NCBI RefSeq assembly: GCF_027622855.1
Contig: NZ_JAPZVR010000003.1
Span: 397,148 to 461,147 of the forward strand
Reading direction: 5' to 3'
Length of the DNA stretch: 64,000 bases
Source: Glycomyces algeriensis
GTDB taxonomy: Bacteria > Actinomycetota > Actinomycetes > Mycobacteriales > Micromonosporaceae
The notes under the pieces were generated by a model. The model searched no databases. It had not been told where the DNA came from and was given only the letters and a program-made list of their open reading frames with translations. The translations under genes and the position numbers were made by a program. This document shows positions 1-8,208 of this stretch, piece by piece; position 1 is the first letter of the stretch; each line of letters begins with the position of its first letter.

Positions 1-925
1 GGACGAGGCGGTGGCGCAGCACGTCCGGTGCGATGTCGTCGAGGTCCTGCGGCAGGGCGTAGTCGCGGCCGCGCAGGAGCGCGATGGCGCGGGTGGCGCG
101 GATGAGGCCGAGGGAGGCGCGGGGGCTGGCCCCGTACTGGATGTGGCGGGCGATGCCGCCGAGTCCGGCCGCGGCGGGATTGCGGGTGGCCATGACGATG
201 CGCACCGCGTAGTCGACGAGGGCGTTGTGGATGAACACGCCGTCGGAGGCCTGCTGGAGGCGCAGGAGGTCGTCGGTGTCGAGGATGCGCTCGGGCACGG
301 GCGAGTCGACGCCCATGCGGAAGACGATCTCGCGCTCCTCGGCGTCCGTGGGGTAGCCGACGTTGACCTTGAAGAGGAAGCGGTCGCGCTGCGCCTCGGG
401 CAGCGGGTAGACGCCTTCCTGCTCGATCGGGTTCTGGGTGGCCATGACCAGGAACGGCTTGGGCAGCACGTGGGTCTGGCCGCCGATGGAGATGCGGCCC
501 TCGGCCATGACCTCGAGCATCGCGGACTGGACCTTCGCGGGGGCGCGGTTGATCTCGTCGGCGAGCACGAAGTTGGTGTAGACCGGACCGAGCTCGACGT
601 CGAACGTCTCGCTGGACTGGCGGTAGATGCGGGTGCCCACGATGTCGGCGGGGACGAGGTCGGGCGTGAACTGGATGCGCTGGAAGTCCGCTCCCACGAC
701 GCGGGCCATGGTCTCGACCGCGAGGGTCTTGGCGACCCCGGGCACGCCTTCGATGAGGCAGTGGCCGCGGGCCAGCAGCGCGGCGAACATGCGCTCGACG
801 AGGGCGTCCTGGCCGACGATGACCTTCTTGATCTCGAACAGCGCCTTCTCGAGGAGGGCGGCGTTCTCCGCCGGGGTGGAGTTCCCGGCGGCGCGGTCTG
901 AGCGGTCGGCCTCGGCTGAACCCAT
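1..925 (-). CDS. MoxR-family AAA+ ATPase (3' end cut by window edge)
   Basis: AAA+ ATPase of the MoxR family, a likely chaperone-like factor that helps activate or assemble metal- or VWA-domain proteins. About 308 codons are visible. Residues 60-67 form the Walker A loop (GVPGVAKT) and residues near 120-125 the Walker B (LADEIN). The sensor region with ATQNPIEQEG and the DRF arginine-finger segment follow. The start is the ATG at 925, just downstream of AAGGAGCC. The C-terminus lies outside the window. MoxR genes usually head operons with DUF58 and VWA proteins, so those are expected to the left. The family call is firm; the client is unknown. Confidence 0.93.
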   Translation of the reverse strand, partial: MGSAEADRSDRAAGNSTPAENAALLEKALFEIKKVIVGQDALVERMFAALLARGHCLIEGVPGVAKTLAVETMARVVGADFQRIQFTPDLVPADIVGTRIYRQSSETFDVELGPVYTNFVLADEINRAPAKVQSAMLEVMAEGRISIGGQTHVLPKPFLVMATQNPIEQEGVYPLPEAQRDRFLFKVNVGYPTDAEEREIVFRMGVDSPVPERILDTDDLLRLQQASDGVFIHNALVDYAVRIVMATRNPAAAGLGGIARHIQYGASPRASLGLIRATRAIALLRGRDYALPQDLDDIAPDVLRHRLV

Positions 926-1018
926 GTCGGCTCCTTCACGTGAGTGCGATCTGGTCCTGTCGATACTAATTCGCCCGTTCGAGGATGGCAGGGGGCCGCA
1001 CAGACTCGTCCGGCAGCC

Positions 1019-1036
1019 CGGCGAAGCTTGCGAGCC
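1019..1036 (-). repeat. 18-bp core of the dispersed palindromic element (reverse copy)
   Basis: Exact reverse complement of the 18-mer GGCTCGCAAGCTTCGCCG, which also occurs at 1931-1948, 18196-18213 and 37561-37578. Only the core is shared here; the flanks do not match the full elements. It lies about 95 bp upstream of the moxR start. Confidence 0.75.
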
Positions 1037-1118
1037 GGCACTGAGTACGGCTGCACCGCAATTTGTCGGGAACCCGACAGTTCGCGCCGAACCCCTTGCG
1101 GCGCAGGGGGTCTACACT

Positions 1119-1264
1119 GCCGCAACGCTGGAGCGGCAAACGGTAAGGCGGTATTTGCCCAGGAGCGTGACACGCCGCGCGTATTCAATCCGTTGCTGCG
1201 AAATGTCGGAGCGCTATGCTTTCACCAACCCGCACGACTTCCCCCGTGGTCGTGCGGGTCTTTT
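1119..1264 (+). ncRNA. candidate small RNA between moxR and a hydrolase gene
   Basis: A possible -10 box (TACACT) is followed by about 145 nt with no good reading frame. This includes a 6-bp hairpin (GGCAAA with TTTGCC, about 1134-1159) and ends in a rho-independent-type terminator. The terminal loop TTCCCCCGTG recalls the C-rich loops of the actinobacterial 6C RNA, but only one such hairpin with five C's is seen, so no family is assigned. No -35 box is convincing. It could instead be the leader of the downstream hydrolase gene, although the terminator precedes that gene. Confidence 0.33.
1229..1264 (+). terminator. rho-independent-type terminator
   Basis: Perfect 10-bp stem (CCCGCACGAC with GTCGTGCGGG, 1229-1238 and 1249-1258) followed by TCTTTT. 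It terminates transcription on the plus strand although no protein gene lies upstream on that strand, which supports a short non-coding transcript. Confidence 0.7.
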
Positions 1265-1349
1265 GCTGCCCTCGTCCGCGGGCCGGGGGAACGCCGCGCG
1301 GGCTTTCCGGGGGAGGCGCACAGGCCCCGCCGGCACTAGAATTCCCCTC

Positions 1350-1913
1350 ATGCCCCGCCGCCGCCAGGCCCTGCTGCTCCCCGGACGCAACTACAGCGTG
1401 CAAGGGCCGCTGCTGATGTACACGCACGTGGCCCTGCAGTCCCGTGGCGCCCATACCTATCCGCTCGTGTGGCGCGGCGTCGACCGGCTCGCCGCCGACG
1501 AGCAGGCCATGATCGACGGCGTGTGCGAGCAGACCGAGGTCGTGCTCGACCGGGTGCACAACGACGACCCGCCGCTCCTGGTCGGCAAGTCCCTCGGCAC
1601 CGCCGCCGCGATCCTCGCCGCCCACCACGGGCTCCCCGCGATCTGGTTCACGCCGTTCCTCCAGCATTACCCGATCGTGCAGGCCCTGCGCCGCTCGACG
1701 GCGCCGTACCTGCTCGTGGGCGGCACCGCCGACCCGGCGTGGAACACCGCGCTGGCCCGCGAGCTGCCCGGGGAGGTCTGCGAGGTGCACGGGGCCGACC
1801 ACGGCATGTTCATCCGGGGCCGGCCGCTGGTCGAATCGGCGCACGCGATGGCCGACGTGATCGAGGCCGTGGAGGCGTTCATCGACACAGCGGTGTGGCC
1901 CCGCACCGGATGA
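1350..1913 (+). CDS. small alpha/beta-hydrolase family protein
   Basis: A 187-residue single-domain alpha/beta hydrolase. The nucleophile elbow is GKSLG with Ser81, the likely acid is Asp128 in GGTADPAW, and the His is His151 in GADHGMF. All three are in family order. There is no signal peptide or membrane segment, so it should be cytoplasmic. The ATG at 1350 gives the normal family N-terminus (a beta strand, LLLPGR). The frame stays open upstream, but that part is composition noise over the sRNA region. The substrate cannot be told; relatives are annotated as dienelactone hydrolase-like or KANL3/Tex30-like proteins. Confidence 0.82.
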   Translation: MPRRRQALLLPGRNYSVQGPLLMYTHVALQSRGAHTYPLVWRGVDRLAADEQAMIDGVCEQTEVVLDRVHNDDPPLLVGKSLGTAAAILAAHHGLPAIWFTPFLQHYPIVQALRRSTAPYLLVGGTADPAWNTALARELPGEVCEVHGADHGMFIRGRPLVESAHAMADVIEAVEAFIDTAVWPRTG

Positions 1914-1930
1914 ATCTGTGCACATTTAAC

Positions 1931-1948
1931 GGCTCGCAAGCTTCGCCG
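1931..1948 (+). repeat. 18-bp core of the dispersed palindromic element
   Basis: Exact copy of GGCTCGCAAGCTTCGCCG, located 28-45 bp upstream of the GTG start of the next gene. The flanking arms of the full elements are absent. Confidence 0.75.
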
Positions 1949-1975
1949 TTGCGGCACTTGGCGGACAATCGCGGT

Positions 1976-2188
1976 GTGACTCCAGATCCAGAAGCGCCCT
2001 CCGAGGCGCCCGTCTGCTCCTCGCGCGGCTGCCGCAACACGGCGACCTGGATGCTGCTGTGGCGCAACCCCCGCATCCACGGCACCGACCGCGTCAAGCG
2101 GTGGGCCGCCTGCGACGAGCACGAGCCGACACTGCGCGAGTTCCTCACGGCACGCGGATTCCCTTGCCAGACCGAGAGAGTGGGATGA
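1976..2188 (+). CDS. small conserved actinobacterial protein, Cys-containing (70 aa)
   Basis: Encodes 70 residues from a GTG at 1976. The N-terminal part is acidic and proline-rich. It is followed by CSSRGCRN, a Trp-rich stretch (WMLLWRNP) and CDEHE, so a Cys/His metal site of the form CX4C...CXXH is possible. Similar short proteins sit just upstream of PH-domain genes in many actinobacteria and are often mislabelled acetone carboxylase. The next gene starts 7 bp after the stop, so the two are probably co-transcribed. The function is unknown. Confidence 0.72.
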   Translation: MTPDPEAPSEAPVCSSRGCRNTATWMLLWRNPRIHGTDRVKRWAACDEHEPTLREFLTARGFPCQTERVG

Positions 2189-2195
2189 TCGAGCG

Positions 2196-2702
2196 ATGAA
2201 CGCGAGAGCGGTCCCCGTGTGGGACCTGTGGCCCGACGGGATCGAATGGCAGCCCATGTCGCCGCAGCTGCGCACGGTGTGGGTCCTGCGGAGCCTGCTC
2301 AACGTCCTCATCCTGGCCGTGATCGCCGCGGTCCCGCTCACCATCTGGCTCGGCTGGGAGGGCCCGCTGTGGGCCCTCGGCGGGTACGTCGTGCTCGCCG
2401 GCCTCCGCTCGCTGGCCGTCGCGCGCACCGTGAAGACCTGGGGCTACGCCGAACGCGAGCAGGACCTGCTGGTGCGGCACGGACTGCTCACGCGCCGCCT
2501 GAGCATCGTCCCCTACGGCCGCATCCAGCTCATCGACCTCTCGGCCGGGCCAGTCGAGCGGATGTTCGGCCTCACCACGGTGCAGGTGCGCACCGCGGCG
2601 CTGGCCTCGACCACCGAAGTGCCGGGCCTCGACCCGCTGGTGGCCGCCGCGCTGCGCGACCGGCTCGCCGTCCGCGCCGCCGAGGTCCGGGAGGGCCTGT
2701 GA
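2196..2702 (+). CDS. bacterial PH-domain membrane protein (YdbS-like, single domain)
   Basis: 168 residues. Two membrane segments (about 27-51 and 56-74) precede one bacterial PH (bPH2/DUF304) domain around 82-135, recognisable by the pattern DLLVRHGLLTRR...VPYGRIQ. The start is the ATG at 2196, 7 bp after the previous stop. The stop TGA overlaps the GTG start of the next, larger PH-domain gene, so the two are translationally coupled, as ydbS/ydbT are in Bacillus. These proteins are thought to act at the membrane in envelope stress, but their exact role is not established. Confidence 0.88.
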   Translation: MNARAVPVWDLWPDGIEWQPMSPQLRTVWVLRSLLNVLILAVIAAVPLTIWLGWEGPLWALGGYVVLAGLRSLAVARTVKTWGYAEREQDLLVRHGLLTRRLSIVPYGRIQLIDLSAGPVERMFGLTTVQVRTAALASTTEVPGLDPLVAAALRDRLAVRAAEVREGL

Positions 2703-4144
2703 GCGCTGAGGCCGGGCCGGTCCACGGCGACGAGCCCGCTCCCCCGCTGGCGCCCGAGCCGTACGGCCCCATGCCGCACGCCCCGAGCGCACCGCCCGAG
2801 GGCATGCAGCGCCAGCGCCTGCACCCGCTCACACCGCTCCTGGAGAGCGTGCGGTTCCTCACCGCGGTCGCGGCCGCGGTGGGCATCCAGATGTTCACGT
2901 CGCGGAACTTCCTCTTCGCCATCTACGCGGCGCTGGCGGCCGCGGTCGTGGGCGGCATCGCGAGCCTGATCGCGCTGCAGTACCGGGGCTTCGTGATCTG
3001 GGGCCGGGAGCTGCACATCTACGGCGGCGTGTTCACGCGCAGCCACCGCACGGTGCCGCTCGACCGCCTCCAGTCGGTGGACCTCGTGCGGCCGTTGCAG
3101 GCACGGGTGTTCGGCTTGGCGCAGTTGAACATCGAGGTCGCCGGCGGCGACGGGACCGACGCGAAGCTCGCGTACCTCAAGCACGACCGGGCGGTCGAGC
3201 TACGCGCCGAGCTGCTGTCGATCGCGGGCAGGCCCGGGGCGCAGCCGCGGACCGAGACGGCAGAGGACTCCACTGAGGACGTTCCTGCCGGACCGGAACC
3301 GCTCGTGCCCACGGTGACCGTGCGCAAGCTCGCCTTGGCGTCGCTGCTCGAGGCGCTGCCGGTGCAGCTGACGGCGCTGCTGCTCTTCGGGACCGCGTTC
3401 GCGGTGACCGGCTCGATCTTCGGGTTCACGAAGGTCGCGACGGCGCTGTGGTTCGGCTTCTTCGCCCCCGCGCTCTTCGGCTACCTCCAGAGCACGGTCT
3501 CGACGGTGAACCGGTTCCTGCGCAACTGCCGGTTCCGGATCACCCGCGACGGCGGGAACCTGCTCATTGAGCGGGGCCTGACGGACACGAGCCACGAGAC
3601 GGTGCCCGTGGACCGGGTCACGGCCGTGTGCTTCGACGAGCCGATCCTCTGGCGCCGCAAGAACTGGCGGCGCGTCGAGGTCTGGACGGCCGCGGTGTCG
3701 CAGCAGATCAGCGTCCTCAAGTCGACGACGGCGCTGCCGGTCGGCGGCCCCGCGGAGGTCGCCAAAGTGGCCGCCGAAGCCCTGCCGGAACTCCCGGCGA
3801 CCTTCGCGGTGCAACGCCCGCCGCGCCGCGCGCGCTGGCGGATGCCCTTGCGCTGGAAGCGGACCGGCGCGCTGCTCGACGAGAAGGCGTTCGTCGTGCG
3901 GCATGGCTGGTGGGTGAACACATATGTGGCGCTGCCGTATGCGCGGATCCAGTCGGTGCAGGTCGTGCAGGGGCGGATCCAGCGGCTCCAGGGGCTCGCG
4001 ACGGTCCACGCGATGTCCGCCGGAAGCGTCGGGCACACCGCGAAGGCGGCGCACCGCGACGTCGAAGAGGCCGTCGCGATGGCCGCCGAACTGCGGAGGC
4101 GGGCCGACGCGGCCGCGGCGCTGGAGGCACCGCGGCTCAGCTGA
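2699..4144 (+). CDS. bacterial PH-domain membrane protein (YdbT-like, multi-domain)
   Basis: 481 residues from the GTG at 2699, which overlaps the stop of the preceding gene (GTGA). A Pro-rich cytoplasmic start (about 1-40) is followed by paired membrane segments near 55-100 and 225-265. At least three PH-domain repeats are visible, each with the mark 'xxPxxRIQS' or a close variant (PLDRLQSVD, PVDRVTAV, PYARIQSVQ). This repeated architecture is that of YdbT. It probably forms one membrane complex with the upstream YdbS-like protein. An in-frame reading further upstream overlaps that gene and is rejected. Transcription converges on hisG. Confidence 0.88.
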   Translation: MSAEAGPVHGDEPAPPLAPEPYGPMPHAPSAPPEGMQRQRLHPLTPLLESVRFLTAVAAAVGIQMFTSRNFLFAIYAALAAAVVGGIASLIALQYRGFVIWGRELHIYGGVFTRSHRTVPLDRLQSVDLVRPLQARVFGLAQLNIEVAGGDGTDAKLAYLKHDRAVELRAELLSIAGRPGAQPRTETAEDSTEDVPAGPEPLVPTVTVRKLALASLLEALPVQLTALLLFGTAFAVTGSIFGFTKVATALWFGFFAPALFGYLQSTVSTVNRFLRNCRFRITRDGGNLLIERGLTDTSHETVPVDRVTAVCFDEPILWRRKNWRRVEVWTAAVSQQISVLKSTTALPVGGPAEVAKVAAEALPELPATFAVQRPPRRARWRMPLRWKRTGALLDEKAFVVRHGWWVNTYVALPYARIQSVQVVQGRIQRLQGLATVHAMSAGSVGHTAKAAHRDVEEAVAMAAELRRRADAAAALEAPRLS

Positions 4145-4145
4145 G

Positions 4146-4257
4146 CAGGCGTGCGAGCCGGAGCCGACAGGCGCCGGCCCCATGCTTCAAACCGACAGGC
4201 GCCTGCCCTCTGCCTAGCGCCGGCAGGCGCCAGTACCTTGCCTAGAGCCGGCAGGCG
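4146..4257 (-). repeat. four-unit 28-bp tandem repeat across the hisG stop codon
   Basis: Read on the minus strand, four consecutive 28-bp units (4230-4257, 4202-4229, 4174-4201, 4146-4173) each open with CGCCTGYCGG. The first unit contains the last hisG codons and its TAG stop. The others fill the whole gap to the ydbT stop at 4144. Units 2 and 3 also form a perfect 10-bp stem (4198-4207 with 4222-4231), so the array may double as the terminator between the convergent genes. Confidence 0.85.
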
Positions 4258-5087
4258 TCGATGTTCGAGGCCAGGATGCCGCGGGCGCCGATCTCGTAGA
4301 GGGCGTCCATGACCCGGTGGAGGTCGGCGCGCTCGGTCATCGACTGGACCGCGACCCAGCCTTCCCGATGCAGCGGCGAGACCGTGGGCGATTCGATGCC
4401 GGGCGTCAGCTCGACGGCGGCTTCGAGGAGCTCGGCGCGCACGTCGTAGGCGAGCATGACGTACGAGCGGGCCACGAGCACGCCGCGCAGGCGGCGCAGG
4501 AGCTGCTCGACGGCCGGGGCCTGGCCGTTGCCGGCCTTGCGGACCAGGACCGCCTCGGACTGCATGATCGGATCGCCGAAGACGGCGAGCCCGGCCTGCT
4601 TGAGGGTGGTGCCGGTCTCGACCACGTCGGCGATCGCGTCGGCGACGCCGAGGGCGATGGCGTTCTCGACCGCGCCGGCGAGCTTGACGATCCCGGCCTG
4701 CACCCCGTGCTTCTCGAGGTCGCTCTTGACCACGCCCGGGAAGGAGGTCGCGATGCGCTTGCCGTCGAGGCCCTTCACGGTGTCGACGGTGCCCGGGCGG
4801 GCGGCGTAGCGGAACGTGGAGCGGCCGAAGCCGAGCGCGAGCACCTCTTCGACCTGCTCGCCGGAGTTGACGGCGAGGTCCTGGCCGGTGATGCCGAGGT
4901 CGAGGTCGCCGGAGGCGACGTAGGTGGCGATGTCGCTGGGGCGCAGGTAGAAGAACTCGACGCCGTTGACGGTGTCGAGGGACTGGAGGTCGCGGCTGGA
5001 GCCGCGCTGGCGGTAGCCCGCCTCGGTGAGCATGTCGGTGGCGCCCTGGGAGAGCGAACCCTTGTTGGGCACGGCGATGCGGAGCAT
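4242..5087 (-). CDS. hisG: ATP phosphoribosyltransferase, long form
   Basis: First enzyme of histidine synthesis: it joins ATP and PRPP to give phosphoribosyl-ATP. At 281 residues it is the long HisG_L type, with two periplasmic-binding-like catalytic lobes followed by a C-terminal ACT-like domain (about 210-281) for histidine feedback inhibition. The N-terminus MLRIAVPNKGSLS and the segment GDLDLGITGQDL are typical. It lies 24 bp downstream of hisE on the same strand, so an operon is likely. Its 3' end, including the last codons and stop, belongs to a 28-bp tandem repeat. Confidence 0.97.
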   Translation of the reverse strand: MLRIAVPNKGSLSQGATDMLTEAGYRQRGSSRDLQSLDTVNGVEFFYLRPSDIATYVASGDLDLGITGQDLAVNSGEQVEEVLALGFGRSTFRYAARPGTVDTVKGLDGKRIATSFPGVVKSDLEKHGVQAGIVKLAGAVENAIALGVADAIADVVETGTTLKQAGLAVFGDPIMQSEAVLVRKAGNGQAPAVEQLLRRLRGVLVARSYVMLAYDVRAELLEAAVELTPGIESPTVSPLHREGWVAVQSMTERADLHRVMDALYEIGARGILASNIDACRL

Positions 5088-5111
5088 GCGGATGGGCCTT
5101 TCGGAAGCTGT

Positions 5112-5375
5112 TTAGAGGTACCGGTACACGTCGTCGAGGCTGATGCCGCGGGCGACCATCATCACCTGGAGGTGGTAGAGGAGCTGGGAGATCTCCTCGG
5201 CCGCGGCCTCGTCCGACTCGTATTCGGCGGCCATCCAGACCTCGGCCGCCTCTTCGACGATCTTCTTGCCGATGGCATGGACGCCGGCGTCGAGTTGGGC
5301 GACGGTGCCCGATCCCTCGGGACGGGTGGCGGCTTTGTCGGCGAGTTCGGCGTAGAGCTGCTCGAAGGTCTTCAC
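5112..5375 (-). CDS. hisE: phosphoribosyl-ATP diphosphatase
   Basis: Second step of histidine synthesis: pyrophosphate removal from phosphoribosyl-ATP. It is an 87-residue all-alpha MazG-like protein. The metal-binding helix EEAAEVWMA and the downstream [13 protein letters not shown] are conserved. The GTG at 5375 gives the usual N-terminus [10 protein letters not shown]. An ATG-less in-frame stretch upstream is not supported. hisE-hisG as a pair, apart from the main his operon, is the common actinobacterial arrangement. Confidence 0.95.
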   Translation of the reverse strand: MKTFEQLYAELADKAATRPEGSGTVAQLDAGVHAIGKKIVEEAAEVWMAAEYESDEAAAEEISQLLYHLQVMMVARGISLDDVYRYL

Positions 5376-5702
5376 GGGCGGAATTCTACGTGGCGGGCCT
5401 GGCAGGGGCGACCGCGAACCGCCCGGGCGCACCACTGGCCGGGACGGTGAGACTCAGGTCGCACCCCCGGAACGGCCCCCGGCGCCCGTTCGGCGTGCGC
5501 GACGACGGCTCCGCGGCGGGGCTCCGCCGCTGCTCGCGGCTCGCGCGCGCTACGGCCCGCCTCCAGCGGATTTGAGTGGTCCTGCGCGGGTATGGACTTT
5601 AATTGGGTCGCATGATCTAATTAACGTATCGACATTCATCGAATGCTTCTTTCGAAGGATCGTCGCCGAGATTCCCGTCCCGCTCAGAAAGGCGTGCCCT
5701 TC
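5376..5702. other. 327-bp intergenic region, divergent hisE / GH12 promoters
   Basis: The left two thirds are very GC-rich and hold a 7-bp inverted repeat (5513-5519 with 5524-5530). The part from about 5590 to 5660 is unusually AT-rich for this genome (for example CATGATCTAATTAACG) and is the likely promoter of the GH12 gene. A perfect CATTC-ATC-GAATG inverted repeat lies at 5633-5645. No CebR-type box (TGGGAGCGCTCCCA) is present, unlike the GH6 gene. Confidence 0.55.
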
Positions 5703-6407
5703 ATGCGTCGCAGATCGATTCTCACCGCCGCCCTCGCCGCTCCCCTCGCCACGGCGGGCGCCGTCGGCGCCCTCCAGTCCCCGGCCCAGGCCGCGACCTG
5801 GTCCTCCTCCGACCGTTGGGGGACCTGGCAGAGCGGCTCCTACACGCTCTACAACAACGTCTGGGGCGGCGGCTACGGCCCGCAGTCGATCTGGGCCAAC
5901 TCCCCCAGCAACTGGGGCGTGTGGGCGAACCACCCGAACACGGGCGGCATCAAGTCCTACCCGAACGTCTCCCGCACGCTGGGCCGCCAGGTCTCCAGTA
6001 TGGGGAACGTCTCCAGCTCCTTCAACGTCACCAACCCCACGGGCTCGGGCCTGGCGTACAACACCACCTACGACGTGTGGGGCAACGGCCACGCCCACGA
6101 GATCATGATCTGGACCCAGTGGACCAGCAACGTCGGCCCGATCGGCTCGTACGTCACCAACGTCAACCTCGGCGGCCGCAACTGGAACTACTACCAGGGC
6201 CACAACGGCGGCAACCCGGTCTACAGCTTCATGGCGACGAGCCAGTTCACGAGCGGCACGGTGCAGATCACGCCGATCTGCCAGTGGCTGGTGAACCAGG
6301 GCCGGATGCCGAACGTGCGGATCGACCAGGTCCAGTTCGGCTGGGAGATCACCTCTGCGAACGGCGGCAAGAACTTCAACGTCAACAGCTACTCGACGCA
6401 GTTCTAG
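5703..6407 (+). CDS. secreted GH12 endoglucanase
   Basis: 234-residue extracellular glycoside hydrolase of family 12 (endo-beta-1,4-glucanase or xyloglucanase). Residues 1-30 are a signal peptide with an RR motif (MRRRSIL) and an AQA cleavage site, so Tat or Sec export is possible. The jelly-roll domain fills the rest. Glu133 in HEIMIW is the expected nucleophile and Glu215 in GWEITS the expected acid/base. There is no binding module, so it is a bare catalytic domain. The start at 5703 is preceded by AGAAAGG and gives a clean signal peptide. It converges on the GH2 gene. Confidence 0.93.
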   Translation: MRRRSILTAALAAPLATAGAVGALQSPAQAATWSSSDRWGTWQSGSYTLYNNVWGGGYGPQSIWANSPSNWGVWANHPNTGGIKSYPNVSRTLGRQVSSMGNVSSSFNVTNPTGSGLAYNTTYDVWGNGHAHEIMIWTQWTSNVGPIGSYVTNVNLGGRNWNYYQGHNGGNPVYSFMATSQFTSGTVQITPICQWLVNQGRMPNVRIDQVQFGWEITSANGGKNFNVNSYSTQF

Positions 6408-6419
6408 CCGGGACTGCCA

Positions 6420-6447
6420 CCGCCGGGCCCGGACGCGGGCCCGGCGG
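6420..6447. terminator. bidirectional hairpin between convergent GH12 and GH2 genes
   Basis: Perfect 11-bp inverted repeat CCGCCGGGCCC / GGGCCCGGCGG with a 6-bp loop, lying between the two stop codons. There is no strong T tract, as is common in GC-rich actinomycetes. Confidence 0.7.
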
Positions 6448-6456
6448 TTCGGCGTC

Positions 6457-8130
6457 TCAGCCCTTGCGCCGGAAGCGCTCGCGCACGGCGCGGAAGGCCT
6501 GCTTGGGCCGGCGGTACTCGTCGACGATGCCCTTGTCGTTGACGCCGCGCGGGCGGGTCAGGGCCATGCGGCGCAGTTCGGTGGTCTTGAAGTCCCCCAG
6601 CACCCAGATGGCGAGCCCGGAGATCCGGTCCTGCCCGTCCATGATGTGGTCCACCACGGTGGTCAGGAGCTCGGCCTGGTAGTCCTCGGTCCACAGTGAA
6701 CCGTGCGAGTCGTTCCAGCCGGGCACGGCCCCGGCGCCGATCTCGGAGATGATGAGCGGCTTGTCGGCGAACCCGAGTGCGTCCACGCGGGCGCTGATGC
6801 GGTCGATCTCGGCCGGGACGCCGGGCACGTCGCCGAAGTACCAGCCGGGGTAGGTGTTCGCGCTGACGACGTCGACCAGGTCGAAGCACTTGTCGTCGTG
6901 GGCGTTGATGGCCGCGTAGGTGACCGGGCGGTGCGGGTCGAGCTCGCGCAGGCGCCCCAGCAGCGTCGCGTAGACCGGGTGCCCCTCCTCCGACCAGCTC
7001 GGGCACTCGTTGAGGATGCCCCACAGGATGATCGACGGGTGGTTCTGCGAGGCGGCGACCATCTCGCCGATGTGCGCGAGCTGCGCTTCGACGAACGCGG
7101 GCTCGGTGAGGTGCTCGACCGGGTACTGCCAGCCGATCGACTCGCACCACACCATGATGCCGGCCTCGTCGCACAGGTCGAGGAACAGCGGGTCGAGCGG
7201 GTAGTGGCTGCCGCGCACGAAGTTCGCGCCGAGGTCCTGGAGCTGCTGCACGTCGTTGACGAGCAGCGCTTCGGGCTGGGCGTGGCCGAACTGCGGGTGG
7301 GCCTCGTGGCGGTTGACGCCGAGGAGCCGCACCGGTTCGCCGTTGACGGTGATGCGGCCGTTCGCGGTCGCGACCTCGCGCAGGCCGAAGCGCTCGCTCA
7401 TGTCGTCAACGCCGAGGGTGACGGTGAGGGTCGAGAGGCGCGGGGCCTCGGGCGACCATGCTGCGAGCCAAGGGATCTCGAGGGTGCGGGTGATCGAGCC
7501 GGAGGCGTCGAGGTCGACCGGTTCGGAGACGACGACGCGGCCGTCGCACTCGATGCCGAGTGCGGCCGAACCGGGCGCCGCGCCGGTGTAGTCGATGCGG
7601 ACCTGGACGCGGCGCTCGGCGACGGAGAGGGTGTCGATCTTCAGGCCGTCGATGTGGAGCGGCTCGAGGCGGTGGAGTTCGACGCTGCGGGAGATGCCAC
7701 CGTAGGCGTACCAGTCGAAGTGCTCCATGTGGAGCGGCGAGCGCTCGTCGAAGCGGTTGTCCGCGAGCACCACGATTTCGGCGTCGCCGCCGGCGCTCTC
7801 GGTCTCGGCGAAGAAGCGGGTGAAGCCGCCGGCGTGCTCGCGGATGAGCTCGCCGTCCCAGTAGACGCGGCACCAGTGCTGGACGCCGTCGAAGACGAGG
7901 CGCTGGAGCCCCGCCGAGGTGCGGACCTTGGTGCGGTAGGCGGCGAGGCCGCGCCGCCCCGCGTACTTCGGGGTGGCGTCGTAGCAGCCGGGGACGGCCA
8001 TGACGTCGCTGAAGTCGATGCCGGTGGGGTCGACCTGGTCGGTGTCGGCTTCGCCGAGGAACGCGAAGTCCCAGGTGCCATCGAGGGAGGTGACCGGTCG
8101 GATCAGGTGCTGGGGGAATCGGCGGGCCAA
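6457..8130 (-). CDS. GH2 glycoside hydrolase (beta-glucuronidase-like)
   Basis: 557 residues without a signal peptide, hence probably cytoplasmic. The order is the GH2 sugar-binding jelly roll (about 10-160), an Ig-like domain (about 160-255) and the TIM barrel (about 256-557). The acid/base is Glu375 in ILNEC and the nucleophile Glu463 in ISEIGAG. Length and motifs fit the beta-glucuronidase or beta-galactosidase branch, though the usual NEP and SEYG are NEC and SEIG here, so the sugar specificity is open. The start is a TTG at 8130 behind GAGGAGG. It lies 78 bp downstream of a TetR gene on the same strand. Confidence 0.88.
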   Translation of the reverse strand: MARRFPQHLIRPVTSLDGTWDFAFLGEADTDQVDPTGIDFSDVMAVPGCYDATPKYAGRRGLAAYRTKVRTSAGLQRLVFDGVQHWCRVYWDGELIREHAGGFTRFFAETESAGGDAEIVVLADNRFDERSPLHMEHFDWYAYGGISRSVELHRLEPLHIDGLKIDTLSVAERRVQVRIDYTGAAPGSAALGIECDGRVVVSEPVDLDASGSITRTLEIPWLAAWSPEAPRLSTLTVTLGVDDMSERFGLREVATANGRITVNGEPVRLLGVNRHEAHPQFGHAQPEALLVNDVQQLQDLGANFVRGSHYPLDPLFLDLCDEAGIMVWCESIGWQYPVEHLTEPAFVEAQLAHIGEMVAASQNHPSIILWGILNECPSWSEEGHPVYATLLGRLRELDPHRPVTYAAINAHDDKCFDLVDVVSANTYPGWYFGDVPGVPAEIDRISARVDALGFADKPLIISEIGAGAVPGWNDSHGSLWTEDYQAELLTTVVDHIMDGQDRISGLAIWVLGDFKTTELRRMALTRPRGVNDKGIVDEYRRPKQAFRAVRERFRRKG

Positions 8131-8208
8131 GGCGGCCTCCTCTGGGTGGGCGCGGCAGGTGCGGGACCGATCCTAGGCGACCGGTTGCCAGAGGGGAAGG
8201 CCGTGTGA

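Larger units (their letters stand above)
926..1349. other. 424-bp gene-free stretch holding a palindrome, repeat core and terminator
   Basis: No convincing protein gene is seen between moxR and the hydrolase. The stretch holds the 18-bp repeat core in reverse orientation (1019-1036), a perfect 7-bp inverted repeat with a 2-bp spacer (TGTCGGG-AA-CCCGACA, 1064-1079), a possible -10 box TACACT near 1113-1118, and a strong hairpin with a short T run (1229-1264). The promoter-like box followed by a terminator, with no reading frame between them, suggests a small RNA gene. Confidence 0.6.

Noticed and set aside
1119-1264. Assignment of the candidate RNA to the 6C family
   Set aside because: Only one C-rich hairpin with five C's is present; the family needs two such hairpins.
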